A DNA stretch of 64,000 nucleotides from Rugalucina vietnamica. Taxonomy: Eukaryota; Mollusca; Bivalvia; Lucinida; Lucinidae. Below the pieces are notes generated by a model. That model was given only the letters and a program-made list of their open reading frames with translations, searched no databases and was not told the origin of the DNA. The number at the start of each line of letters is the position of its first letter. Positions within the stretch are counted from its first letter, which is position 1. The position numbers and the translations under genes were made by a program. This document shows, piece by piece, positions 10,111 through 22,290 of the stretch. The stretch lies in the NCBI GenBank assembly GCA_964017185.1, contig OZ024871.1:26698488-26762487 (forward strand), written 5' to 3'.

Positions 10111-12970
10111 TTTGCCTTATATCTTGACACTCAATTAGTATATTTTCATACTTCTTTCAGATTATGAGTCTGTATGACCTGACCTTTGACCCCAATAAAC
10201 TTATAGGTCACTGTGACCTAATTTCACAGTTCAGTGATTTTGTCTTATATCTTGACACTCAATTAGTATATGTTCATACTTCTTTCAGATTATGAGTGAG
10301 TATGACCAGAGCTTTGACCCCCAATATACTTATAGGTCACTGTGACCTAATTTCACGGTTCAGTGATTTTGCCTTATATCTTGACACTCACTTAGTATAT
10401 TTTCATACTTATTTCAGATTATGAGTGAGTATGACCAGAGCTTTCACCCCCAATATACTTATAGGTCACTGTGACCTAATTTCACGGTTCAGTGATTTTG
10501 CCTTATATCTTGACACTGAATTAGTATATTTTCATACTTCTTTCAGATTATGAGTGAGTATGACCTTACCTTTGACCCCAATAAACTTATAGGTCACTGT
10601 GACCTAATTTCACGGTTCAGTGATTTTGTCTTATATCTTGACACTCATTTAGTATAGTTTTATACTTCTTTCAGGTTATGAGTGAGTATGACCAGAGCTT
10701 TGACCCCTAATAAACTTATAGGTCACTGTGACCTAATTTCACGGCTCAAAGATTTTGCCTTATATCTTGACACTCAATTAGTATATTTTCATACTTCTTT
10801 CAGAATATGAGTATGTATGACCAGACCTTTGACCCCCAATACACTTATAGGTCACTGTGACCTAATTTCACGGTTCAGTGATATCTTGACACTGAATTAG
10901 TATATTTTCATACTTCTTTCAGATTATGAGTGAGTATGACCTTACCTTTGACCCCAATAAACTTATAGGTCACTGTGACCTAATTTTACGGTTCAGTGAT
11001 TTTGCCTTATATCTTGACACTGAATTAGTATATTTTCATACTTCTTTCAGATTATGAGTAAGTATGACCTTACCTTTGACCCCAATAAACGTATAGGTCA
11101 CTTTGACCTAATTTCACGGTTCAGTGATTTTGCCTTATATCTTGACACTCAATTAGTATATTTTCATACTTCTTTCAGATTATGAGTGAGTATGACCAGA
11201 GCTTTGACTCCCAATATACTTAAAGGTCACTGTGACCTAATTTCACGGTTCAGTGATTTTGCCCTATATCTTGACACTGAATTAGTATATTTTCATACTT
11301 CTTTCAGATTATGAGTGAGTATGACCTTACCTTTGACCCCAATAAACTTATAGGTCACTGTGACCTAATTTCACGGTTCAGTGATTTTGCCTTATATTTT
11401 GACACTCAATTAGTATATTTTCATACTTCTTTCAGATTATGAGTGAGTATTAGCAGAGCTTTGACCCCAATATACTTATTGGTCACTGTAACCTAATGTC
11501 ACGGTTCAGTAATTTTACCTTATGTCTTGACACTCAATTAGTATATTTTCGTATTTCTTTCAGATTATGAGTTAGTATGACTAGACCTTTGACCCCATTC
11601 TACTTATAGGTCAGTGTGACCTAATTTCATGTTTCAGTGATTTTGCCTTACATCTTGACACTCAATTATGATATTTTCATGCTTCCTTCAGATATGAGTG
11701 AGTATGAACAAACCTTTGACCACAATATACTTATAGGTCACTGTGACCTAATTTCATGGTTCAGTGATTTTGCCTTATATCTTTGCACTCAATTGGTTTA
11801 TGAACATAATTCTTTCACACTATGTTTATGTATGACAAGACCTTTGACCCTAAAGTAGTCCTAGGTCACTGTGACATGATTACATGGTTCAGTGATTTTG
11901 CATTTTATCTCGGTTTTCTTCTGGTATATGAACATATTTCTTTCACATTATGTTTGCGTATGACAAGACCTTTGACCCTAAAGTATTTCTGGGTCATTGT
12001 GACCTTATTTCATGCTTCAGTGACTTTGCCCTATATCTTGACACTCGGTATATTTTCATACGTCTTTATTATTATAGGTTAGTATGATAAGACCTTTGAC
12101 CCTAAAGTACCTATAGGTCAGTGTGAGCTTATTTCACGGTTCAGTGATTTTGCCTTGTATCTCGGCACTCAGTTGGTGTATTAACATACTTGATGTACAA
12201 TATGATTGAGACGTTTAAACCTTCAGTAGTTATAAGTTATAGTTAACCGTCATGGTTGAGTGATTTTGTTCTGTATAACATCAAGGCAAAAAGATGTAGG
12301 AGCATATTGCTTTGGGTTACAGGTCGACTTTGGCCCTATGTTTGACAAAGGTCAGAGCAGTCGATATTCAGATTATGAGTGAGTATGACCAGACATTTGG
12401 CCCTAAATTACTTATAGGTCACTGTGACCTTTTTTCACGGTTCAGTGATTTTGCCTTGTATCTCGGCACTCAACTGGTATATGATAGAGTACAAGTAGGC
12501 AAAGATCAGGAAAAGGCGCAATCAGAAAAAGATTCCCACTCCAAAAACCGAGGTGGGAAAAAACTAAATTAATAATCAGGTACTTATACGATGAAAACAT
12601 CGTAAGCCGAATGAGCAGCTATACTTCTTTCCTTTCACTATATGTTGGCGTATGACCAGACCTTTGACCTACAAGTAATCCTACGTCACTATGACTTAAT
12701 TTCATGATTCAGTGATTTTGCCTTATATCACATCACTCAATTAGTATATGGGCATACATCTTTCACAATATAAGTAAGTATGACCCGTCATTTGACAACA
12801 AACTAGTCTTACGTCCCTGTGACCTAATTTCATGGTTAAGTGATTTTTTCTATATCTTAACACGCTATCAGAAAATTTTCAGACTTCTTTCAGATTATGA
12901 ATGAGTGTTACCAAACCTTTGAACAAAAAGTACGTAAAGGTCACTATAACTTATTTCATGTTTCAGTAAT
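10110..12970 (+). repeat. 129-bp satellite, left arm, with AGGTCAnnnTGACCT palindromes
   Basis: About 22 head-to-tail units of about 128-129 bp. Perfect AGGTCA-N3-TGACCT sites start at 10,205, 10,334, 10,463, 10,591, 10,720, 10,849, 10,967, 11,095, 11,224, 11,352, 11,608, 11,735 and 12,416, mostly with spacer CTG. Units also carry 'tatgacc' and 'tttgacccc' half-sites. Units decay toward the inner side, where the palindrome loses bases (for example at about 11,480, 11,862 and 12,114), so the outer units look youngest. Short ORFs here are by-products of the repeat. Confidence 0.9.
12490..12622 (-). mobile_element. PLE 3'-end fragment inside the left 129-bp satellite
   Basis: 133 bp of the PLE 3' terminus ('gtacaagtaggcaaagatc' inward to 'cgaatgagcagctat') interrupts the satellite. 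It is mirrored at 34,660-34,792, so it inserted before the arms were duplicated or last homogenised. Confidence 0.85.
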
Positions 12971-12975
12971 TCTGA

Positions 12976-13372
12976 TTTTTATTTTATACATTACAGTGAA
13001 AACCAGTGTATATCAAAACTTGATAAAATTGGTATTTTCATTGATATGGAATTTCACTGATATCAAATCTCACTGATATCAAAAGTTACTAGTGACTGGT
13101 ATCAGCCTATATATTCACTGTAGAGTTTGGATTACTTCTGACGTTTCCATTTACTTGACGTCATTAAATGTGTTTCACTTCAGAAATTCAATCGCCTATA
13201 ACTCCGTAATTTATTAACGAAAACATAAAGTGTGGGTTCTCATTTTCTTAGTTAGAAAGTGAGGAACAATGTGGTACCAAAATGTTTTGTGTTTTCAACA
13301 ATTTTTGGTTTTAGCATTTTCACCGCCTGCCTTGTGATTTGGAAAATGCCCGTGTGTTGTATAAAATAAAAA
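12976..13372 (-). mobile_element. 397-bp MITE, left-arm copy
   Basis: Terminal inverted repeats of about 15 bp (TTTTTATTTTATACA / TGTATAAAATAAAAA) enclose a noncoding body with a TGACGTCA palindrome and several GATATCA motifs. An independent copy lies in the FABP intron at 53,714-54,082, which shows that it is mobile in its own right. Confidence 0.7.
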
Positions 13373-16300
13373 GAAAATTAGCTTTGTGTATCAGGAACTT
13401 AAATTGTAAAAGTTTAACGGATTTCATCTGTCACAAACTGGTATCGTTGACAATTTACGACTTCTGTCTGCTGCCAACAGTTATCGTTGAAAACTCTACC
13501 GGTTCTGTCCATCATGTCCAAAAAACTTTAACTTTGTCTCATATTAGTTCATAAAGAACACGATTACTTGTTTTAAGATAGATTCGTTTATCTAGAACTT
13601 TAATAATTATAAGATTGACTGATTTCTATGATGTCATCTGCCGTGAACAGAAGTCGTTGACAACATAACGACTTCTGTCTGCTATGAACAGTTGTCGTTG
13701 AAAGCTCAACCGGTTCTGTCCATCATGTGCAAAAACCTTTGAACTTGTCTCATACTAGTTCAGAAAGCCACGATTAGTTGTTTTAAGAACTATTTTTGTA
13801 TCAGGAACTTTAATTGTTATACGATTGACGGATTTATATGATTTCATCTGTCGTGAACAGAAGTCGTTGACAACGTAACGACTTCTGTCTGATGTGAACA
13901 CTTGTCGTTGAAAACTCAACCGGTTCTGTCCATCATTTACAAAAACCTTTGAACTTGTCTCATACTAGTTCAGAAAGCCACGATTAGTTGTTTTAAGATA
14001 GATTTGTGTATCAGGAACTTTAATTGATATTAGATTGACTAACTTATATGATTTCATCTTTCTTGAACAGAAGTCGTTGACAACGTAACGACTTCTGTCT
14101 GCTGTGAACAGTTGTCGTTGAAAACTCAACTGGTCCTGTCCATCATGTACAAAAAAGTTTAAATTTGTCTCATGCTTGTTCAGAAAGAACACGATTACTT
14201 GGTTTAAGAATATTCATCGTTATAAGATTGACTGATTTCTATGATTTCATCTGTCGTGAACAGAAGTCGTTGACAACGTAACGACTTCTGTCTGCTGTGA
14301 ACAGATGTCGTTGAAAGCTCAACCGGTTCTGTCCCTCATCTGCAAAAACCTTTGAACTTGTCTCATACTAGTTCAGAAAGCCACGATTAGTTGTTTTAAG
14401 AAAATGTTTTGTATCAGGAACTTTAATTGTTATACGATTGATGGATTTATATGATTTCATCTGTCGTGAACAGAAGTCGTTGACAACGTAACGCCTTCTG
14501 TCTACTGTGAACAGTTGTCGTTGAAAACTCAACCGGTTCTGTCCATCATGAACACGAAACTTTGAACATGTCTCATACTAGTTCAGAAAGCCACGATTTG
14601 TTGTTTTTGGATAGATTTGTGTATCAGGAACTTTAATTGTTATTAGACTGACTTACTTATGTGATTTCATCTGTCGTGAACAGAAGTCGTTGACAACGTA
14701 ACGACTTCTGTCTGCTGTGAACAGTTGTCGTTGAAAACTCAACCGGTTCAGTCCATCATATACACAAATCTATGAACTTGTCTCATACTAGTTCAGAAAG
14801 CCACGATTAGATGTTTTAGGATAGATTTGTGTATCAGGAATATTAATTGATATAAGATTGACTGACTTATATGATTTCATCTTTCGTGAACAGAAGTCGT
14901 TGACTTCTGTAACGTAACGACGTCTGTCTGCTGTGAACAGTTGTCGTTGAAAACTCAACTGGTTCTGTCCATCATGTACAAAAAACTTTAAATTTGTCTC
15001 ATGCTTGTTCAGAAAGAACACGATTACTTGGTTTAAGATATATTCGTGTATCAAGAATTTTCATCGTTATAAGATTGACTTATTTCTATGATTTCATCTG
15101 TCGTGAACAGAAGTCGTTGACAACGTAACGACTTCTGTCTGCTGTGAACAGTTGTCGTTGAAAACTCAACTGGTTCTGTCCATCATTTACAAAAACCTTT
15201 GAACTTGTCTCTCACTAATTCCGAAAGGATTAGTTGTTATAAGATAGATTTATGTATCAGGAACTTAAATTGTTATACGACTGACGGATTTATATGATTT
15301 TTGTATCAGGAACTTTAATTGTGATTAGATTGGCTGACTTATATGATTTCATCTGTCGTGAATAGAAGTCGTTGACAACGTAACGACTTCTGTCTGCTGT
15401 GAACAGTTGTCATTGAAAACTCAACCGGTTCTGTCCATCATGTACACCAACCCTTGAACTTGTCTCATACTAGTTCAGAAAGCCACGATTAATTGTTTTA
15501 AGATAGATTTATGTATCAGGAACTTTGATTGATATTAGATTGACTGACTTACATGATTTCATCTTTCGTGAACATAAGTCGTTGACAACGTTACGACTTC
15601 TGTCTGCTGTGAATATAAGTCGTTGACAACGTTACGACTTCTGTCTGCTGTGAATAGTTGTCGTTGCAAACTCAACCAGTTCTGTCCATCATTTACAAAA
15701 ACCTTTGAAATTGTCTCATTCTAGTTCCGAAAGCCACGATTAGTTGTTATAAGATAGATTTATATATCAGGAACTTAAATTGTTATAAGATTGACGGATT
15801 AATATGATTTCATCTGTCGTGAACAGAACTCGTTGACAACGTAACGACTTTTGTCTGCTGTGAACAGTTGTCGTTGAAAACTCAACCGGTTCTGTCAATC
15901 ATGTACTAAAAACCTTTGAACTTGTCTGATACCTGTTAAAAAAACCACTATTAGTTGTTAAAAGATAGATTTTTGTATCAGGAACTTTAATTGTTAAAAG
16001 ATTGACTGACTAATGTGATTTCATCTGTCGTGAACAGAAGTCGTTGACAACGTAACGACTTCTGTCTGCTGTGAACAGTTGTCGTTGAAAACTCAACCGG
16101 TTCTGTCCATCATGGTCAAAAACCTTTGACTTTGTCTCATACTAGTTCAGAAAGCCACGATTAGTTGTTTTAAGACAGATTTGTGTATCAGGAACTTTAA
16201 TTGATATTAGATTGATTGATTTCTATGATTTCATCTGTCGTGAACAGAAGTCGTTGATAACGTAACGACTTCTGTCTGCTGTGAATAGTTGTCGTTGAAA

Positions 16301-19300
16301 ACTCAACTGGTTCTGTCCACCATGTACAAAAAACTTTGTCTCATGCTTGTTCAGAAAGAACACGATTACTTGGTTTAAGATATATTCGTGTATGAAGAGT
16401 TTTCATCGTTATAATTGTCGTTGAAAACTCAACCGGTTCTGTCCATCAGGTACACAAACATTTGAACTTGTAGTATACTAGTTTAGAAAGCCACGATTAG
16501 TTGTTTTAAGATAGATTTGTGTATCAGGAACTTTAATTGATATTAGATTGACTGATTTCTATCATTTATTCTGTTGTGAACAGAAGTCGTTGACAACGTA
16601 ACGACTTCTGTCTGCTGTGAACAGTTGTCGTTGAAAACTCAACCGGTTCTGTCCATCATTTACAAAAACCTTTGAACTTGTCTCTTACTAGTTCCGAAAG
16701 CCATGATTAGTTGTTATAAGATAGATTTATGTATCAGGAACTTAAATTGTTCTACGATTGGCTGATTTATATGATTTTATCTGTCGTGAACAGAAGTCGT
16801 TGACAACGTAACAACTTTTGTCTGCTGTGAACAGTTGTCGTTGAAAACTCAACCGGTTCTGTCCATCATGTACTAAAAACCTTTGAACTTGTCTCATACC
16901 AGTTAAGAAAGCTACGATTAGTTGTTTTAAGATAGATTTTTGTATCAGGAACTTAAATTGTTGTACGATTGACTGATTTATATGATTTCATCTGTCGTGA
17001 ACAGAAGTCGTTGACAACGTTACGACTTCTGTCTGCTGTGAATAGTTGTCGTTGAAAACTCAACCGGTTCTGTCCATCATGTACAAAAGCCTTTGAACTT
17101 GTTTCATACTAGTTCAGAAAGCCACGATTTGTTGTTGTTTGAAAGATTTGTGTATGAGGAACTTTAATCTTTAAAAAATTAACTGACTATTGTGATTTCA
17201 ACTGTCGTGAACAGAAGTCGTTGACAACGTAACGACTTCTGTCTTCTGTGAACAGTTGTCGTTGAAAACACAACTGGTTTTGTCCATCATGAACACAAAT
17301 CTTTGAACATGTCTAATACTAGTTCAGAAAGCCAAGATTTGTTGTTTTTAGATAGATTTGTGTATCAGGAACTTTAATTGTTATTAGATTGACTTACTTA
17401 TGTGAATTCATCTGTCGTGAACAGAAGTCGTTGACAACGTTACGACTTCTATCTGCTGTGAACAATTGTCGTTGAAAACTCAACGGGTTCTGTCCATCAT
17501 GTACTAAAGACCGTTGAAGTTGTCTCATACCAGTTCAGAAAGCCACGATTAGTTGTTTTAAGATAGATTTGTGTATCAGGAACTTTATTTGTTATTAGAT
17601 TGGCTGACTTATATTATTTCATCTGTCGTGAACAGAAGTCGTTGACAACGTAACGACTTCTGTCTGCTGTGAACAGTTGTCGTTGAAAACTCAACCGGTT
17701 CTGTCCATCATGTACAAAAACCTTAGAACTTGTCTCATACTAGTTCAAAAAGACACGATTTGTTGTTTTTAGATAGATTTGTGTATCAGGAACTTTAATT
17801 AATAAAAGATTTTCTGACTAATGTGATTTCATCTTTCGTGAACAGAAGTCGTTGACAACGTAACGACTTCTGTCTGCTGTGAACAGTTGTCGTTGAAAAC
17901 TCAATCGGTTCTGCCCATCATGTACTAAAAACCGTTGAACTTGTCTCATACCAGTTAAGAAAGCCACGACTAGTTGTTTTAAGATAGATTCGTGTATCAG
18001 GAACTTTAATTGTTATTAGATTTACTTACTTATGTGAATTCATCTGTCGTGAACAGAAGTCGTTGACAACGTAACGACTTCTGTCTGCTGTGAACAGTTG
18101 TCGTTGAAAACTCAACCGGTTATGTCAATCATGTACTAAAGACCATTGAAGTTGTCTCATACCAGTTCAGAAAGCCACGATTAGTTGTTTTAAGATAGAT
18201 TTTTGTATCAGCAACTTAAATTGTTGTACGATTGACGGATTTATATGATTTTATCTGTCGTGACGTCGTTGACAACGTTGTCTGCTGTGAATAGTTGTCG
18301 TTGAAAACTCAACCGGTTCTGTCCATCATGTACAAAAACATTTGAACTTGTCTCATACTAGTTCAAAAAGCCACGATTTGTTATTTTTAGATAGATTTGT
18401 GTATCAGGAACCTTAATTGTTAAAATATTTTCTGACTAATGTGATTTCATCTTTCGTGAACAGAAGTCGTTGACAACGTGACGACTTCTGTCTGCTGTGA
18501 ACAGTTGTCGTTGAAAACTCAATCGGTTCTGTCCATCATGAACACAAAATTTTGAACATGTCTAATACTAGTTCAGAAAGCCACGATTTGTTGTTTTTAG
18601 ATAGATTTATGTATCAGGAACTTTAATTGTTATTAGATTGACTTACTTATGTGATTTCATCTGTCGTGAACAGAAGTCGTTGACAACGTACCGACTTCTG
18701 TCTGCTGTGAACAGTTGCCGGTGAAAACTCAACCGGTTCTGTCCATCATATACTAAAAACGTTGAAGTTGTCTCATACCAGTTTAGAAAGCCACGACTAG
18801 TTGTTTTTAAGATAGATTTTTGTATCAGGAACTTTATGTGTTATTAGATTGGCTGACTTATAAGATTTCATCTGTCGTGAACAGAAGTCGTTGACAACGT
18901 AACGACTTCTGTCTGCTGTGAACAGTTGTCGTTGAAAACTCAAACGGTTCTGTCCATCATGTACAAAAACCTTTGAACAGGTCTCATACCAGTTTAGAAA
19001 GCCACGACTAGTTGTTTTTTAGATAGATTTTTGTATCAGGAACTTTAACTGTTATTAGATTGGCTGACTTATATGATTTCATCTGTCGTGAACAGAAGTC
19101 GTTGACAACGTAACGACTTCTGTCTGCTGTGAACAGTTGTCGTTGAAAACTCAACCGGTTCTGTCTATCATGAACAAAAATATTTGAACATGTCTCATAC
19201 TAGTTCAGAATGCCACGATTTGTTGTTTTTAGATAGATTTGTGTATTAGGAACTATAATTGTTATTAGATTCACTTACTAATGTGATTTCATCTGTCGTG

Positions 19301-22290
19301 AATAGAAGTCGTTGACAACGTAACGACTTCTGTCTGCTGTGAACAGTTGTCGTTGAAAACTCAACCGGTTCTGTCCATCATGTACAAAAACTTTAAATTT
19401 GTCTCATGCTTGTTCAGAAAGAACACGATTACTTGGTTTTAGATATATTCGTGTATCAAGAATATTCATCGTTATAAGATTGACTGATTTGTATGATTTT
19501 ATCTGTCGTGAACAGAAGTCGTTGACAACGTAACGACTTCTGTCTGCTGTGAACAGTTGTCGATGAAAACTCAACCGGTTCTGTCCGTCATTTACAAAAA
19601 CAATTGGACTTGTCTATTACTAGTTCCGAAAGCCACGATTAGTTGTTAAAAAATAGATTTATGTATCAGGAACTTAAATTTTGTACTATTGATGGATTTA
19701 TATGATTTCATCTGTCGTGAACAGAACTCGTTGACAACGTAACGACTTTTGTCTGCTGTGAACAGTTGTCGTTGAAAACTCAACCGGTTCTGTCCATCAT
19801 GTACTAAAAACCTTTGAACTTGTCTAATACCAGTAAAGAAAGCTTAGATTAGTTGTTTTAAGATAGATTTTTGTATCAAAAACTTTAACTGTTATTAGAT
19901 TGGCTGACTTATATGATTTCATCTATCGTGAACAGAAGTCGTTGACAACGTTAAGACTTCTTTCTGCTGTGAAATTTGTCGTTGAAAACTCAACCGGTTC
20001 TGTCCATCATGTACAAAAACCTTTGAACATGTCTCATACTAGTTCAGAAAACCACGATTTGTTGTTTTTAGAAAGATTTGTGTATCAGGAACTTAAGTTG
20101 TTAAAAGATTGACTGACTAATGTGATTTCAACTGTCGTGAACAGAAGTCGTTGACAACGTAACGACTTCTGTCTTCTGTGAACAGTTGTCGTTGAAAACA
20201 CAACTGGTTTTATCCATCATGAATACAAATCTCTGAACATGTCTCATACTAGTTCAGAAAGCCAAGATTTGTTGTTTTAGATAGATTTGTGTATCAGGAA
20301 CTTTAATTGTTATTAGATTGACTTACTTATGTGAATTCATCTGTCGTAACAGAAGTCGTTGACAACGTAACGACTTCTATCTGCTGTGAACAGTTGTCGT
20401 TGAAAACTCAACCGGTACTGTCCATCATGTACTAAAGACCGTTGAAGATATCTCATACCCGTTCAGAAAGCCACGATTAGTTGTTTTAAGATAGATTTTT
20501 GTATCAGGAACTTTATGTGTTATTAGATTGGCTGACTTATATGATTTCATTTGTCGTGAACAGAAGTCGTTGACATCGTTACGACTTCTGTCTGCTGTGA
20601 ACAGTTGTCGTTGAAAACTCAACCGGTTCTGTCCATTATGTACAAAAACCTTTGAACTTGTCTCATACTAGTTCAAAAAGCCACGATTTGTTGTTTTTAG
20701 ATAGATTTGTGTATCAGGAACTTTAATTGTTAAAATATTTTCTGTCTAATGTGATTTCATCTTTCCTCAACAGAAGTCGTTGACAACGTAACGACTTCTG
20801 TCTGCTGTGAACAGTTGTCGTTGAAAACTCAACCGGTTCTGTCCATCATGTACTAAAAACCGTTAAACTTGTCTCATACCAGTTAAGAAAGCCACGATTA
20901 GTTGTTTTAAGATAGATTTGTGTATCAGGAACTTTAATTGTTATTATATTGACTTACTTATGTGATTTTATCTGTCGTGAACAGAAGTCGTTGACAACGT
21001 AACGACTTCTGTCTGCTGTGCACAGTTGTCGTTGAAAACTCAACCGGCTCTGTCCATCATGTACTAAAGACCGTTGAAGTTGTCTCATACCAGTTCAGAA
21101 AGCCACGATTAGTTGTTTTAAGATAGATTTTTGTACCAGGAAATTTAATTGTTATTACATTGGCTGACTTATATGATTTCATCTGTCGTGAACAGAAGTC
21201 GTTGACAACGTTACTACTTCTGTCTGCTGTGAACAGTTGTCTTTGAAAACTCAACCGGTTCTGTCCATCATGTACAAAACATTTGAACACGTCTCATAAT
21301 AGTTCAAAAAGCCACGATTTGTTGTTTTTAGATAGATTTGTGTATCAGGAACTTTAATTGTTAAAAGATTTTCTGACTAATGTGATTTCATCTTTCGTTA
21401 CGACTTCTGTCTGCTGTGAACAGTTGTCGTTGAAAAATCAACCGGTTCTGTCCATCATGAACACAAAACTTTGAACATGTCTCATACTAGTTCAGAAAGC
21501 CACGATTTGTTGTTTTTAGATAGATTTGTGTATCAGGAACTTGAATTGTTATTAGATTAACTTACTTATGTGATTTCATCTGTCGTAAACAGAAGTCGTT
21601 GACAACGTAACGACTTCTGTCTTCTGTGAACAGTTGTTGTTGAACCTCAACCGGTTCTGTCCATCATGTACTAAAAGTCGTTGAACTTGTCTCATACGAG
21701 TTCAGAAAGCCACGATTAGTTGTTTTAAGATAGATTTTTGTATCAGGAACTTTAATTGTTATAATATTGGCTGACTTATATGATTTCATTCGTCGTGAAC
21801 AGAATGCGTTGACAACGTTACGACTTCTGTCTGCTGTGAATAGTTGTCGTTGAAATCTCAACCGGATCTGTCCATCATTGACAAAAAACCTTTGAACTTG
21901 TCTCTAACTAGTTCAGAAAGCCACGATTTGTTGTTTTTAGATAGATTTGTGTATCAGGAACTTTAATTCTTAAAAGAGAAGTCGTTGACAACGTAACGAC
22001 TTCTGTCTGCTGTGAACAGTTGTCGTTGAAAACTCAACCGGTTCTGTCCATCATGAACACAAAACTTTGAACATGTCTCAATTTAATTCAGAAAGCCATG
22101 GTTTGTTGTTTTTAGATAGATTTGTGTATTAGGAACTTTAATTGTTATAAGATTGACTTACTTATGTGATTTCATCTGTCGTAAACAGAAGTCGTTAACG
22201 ACGTAACGACTTCTGTCTGCTGTGAACAGTTGTCGTTGAAAACTCAAACGGTTCGGTCCATCATGATCAAAACTCTTTAGACCGTTGAAC
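13373..22290 (+). repeat. 210-bp satellite, forward half
   Basis: About 42 units of about 210 bp in one orientation. Each has the stem CAGAAGTCGTT - 8 bp - AACGACTTCTG, then GAACAGTTGTCGTTG, 'ctcaaccggttctgtccatc', and 'tagttcagaaagccacgatt'. Some units have internal gaps or local duplications (for example near 15,595-15,640). Up to about 16,100 the units mirror the right half at fixed offset. Farther in they differ. Because 210 is divisible by 3, some units keep a ~75-codon minus-strand frame by chance. Confidence 0.92.

Noticed and set aside
11637..12572. ORFs of 70-86 codons in the 129-bp satellite
   Set aside because: They consist of the repeat translated in one frame, with identical mirror copies in the other arm and no domain.
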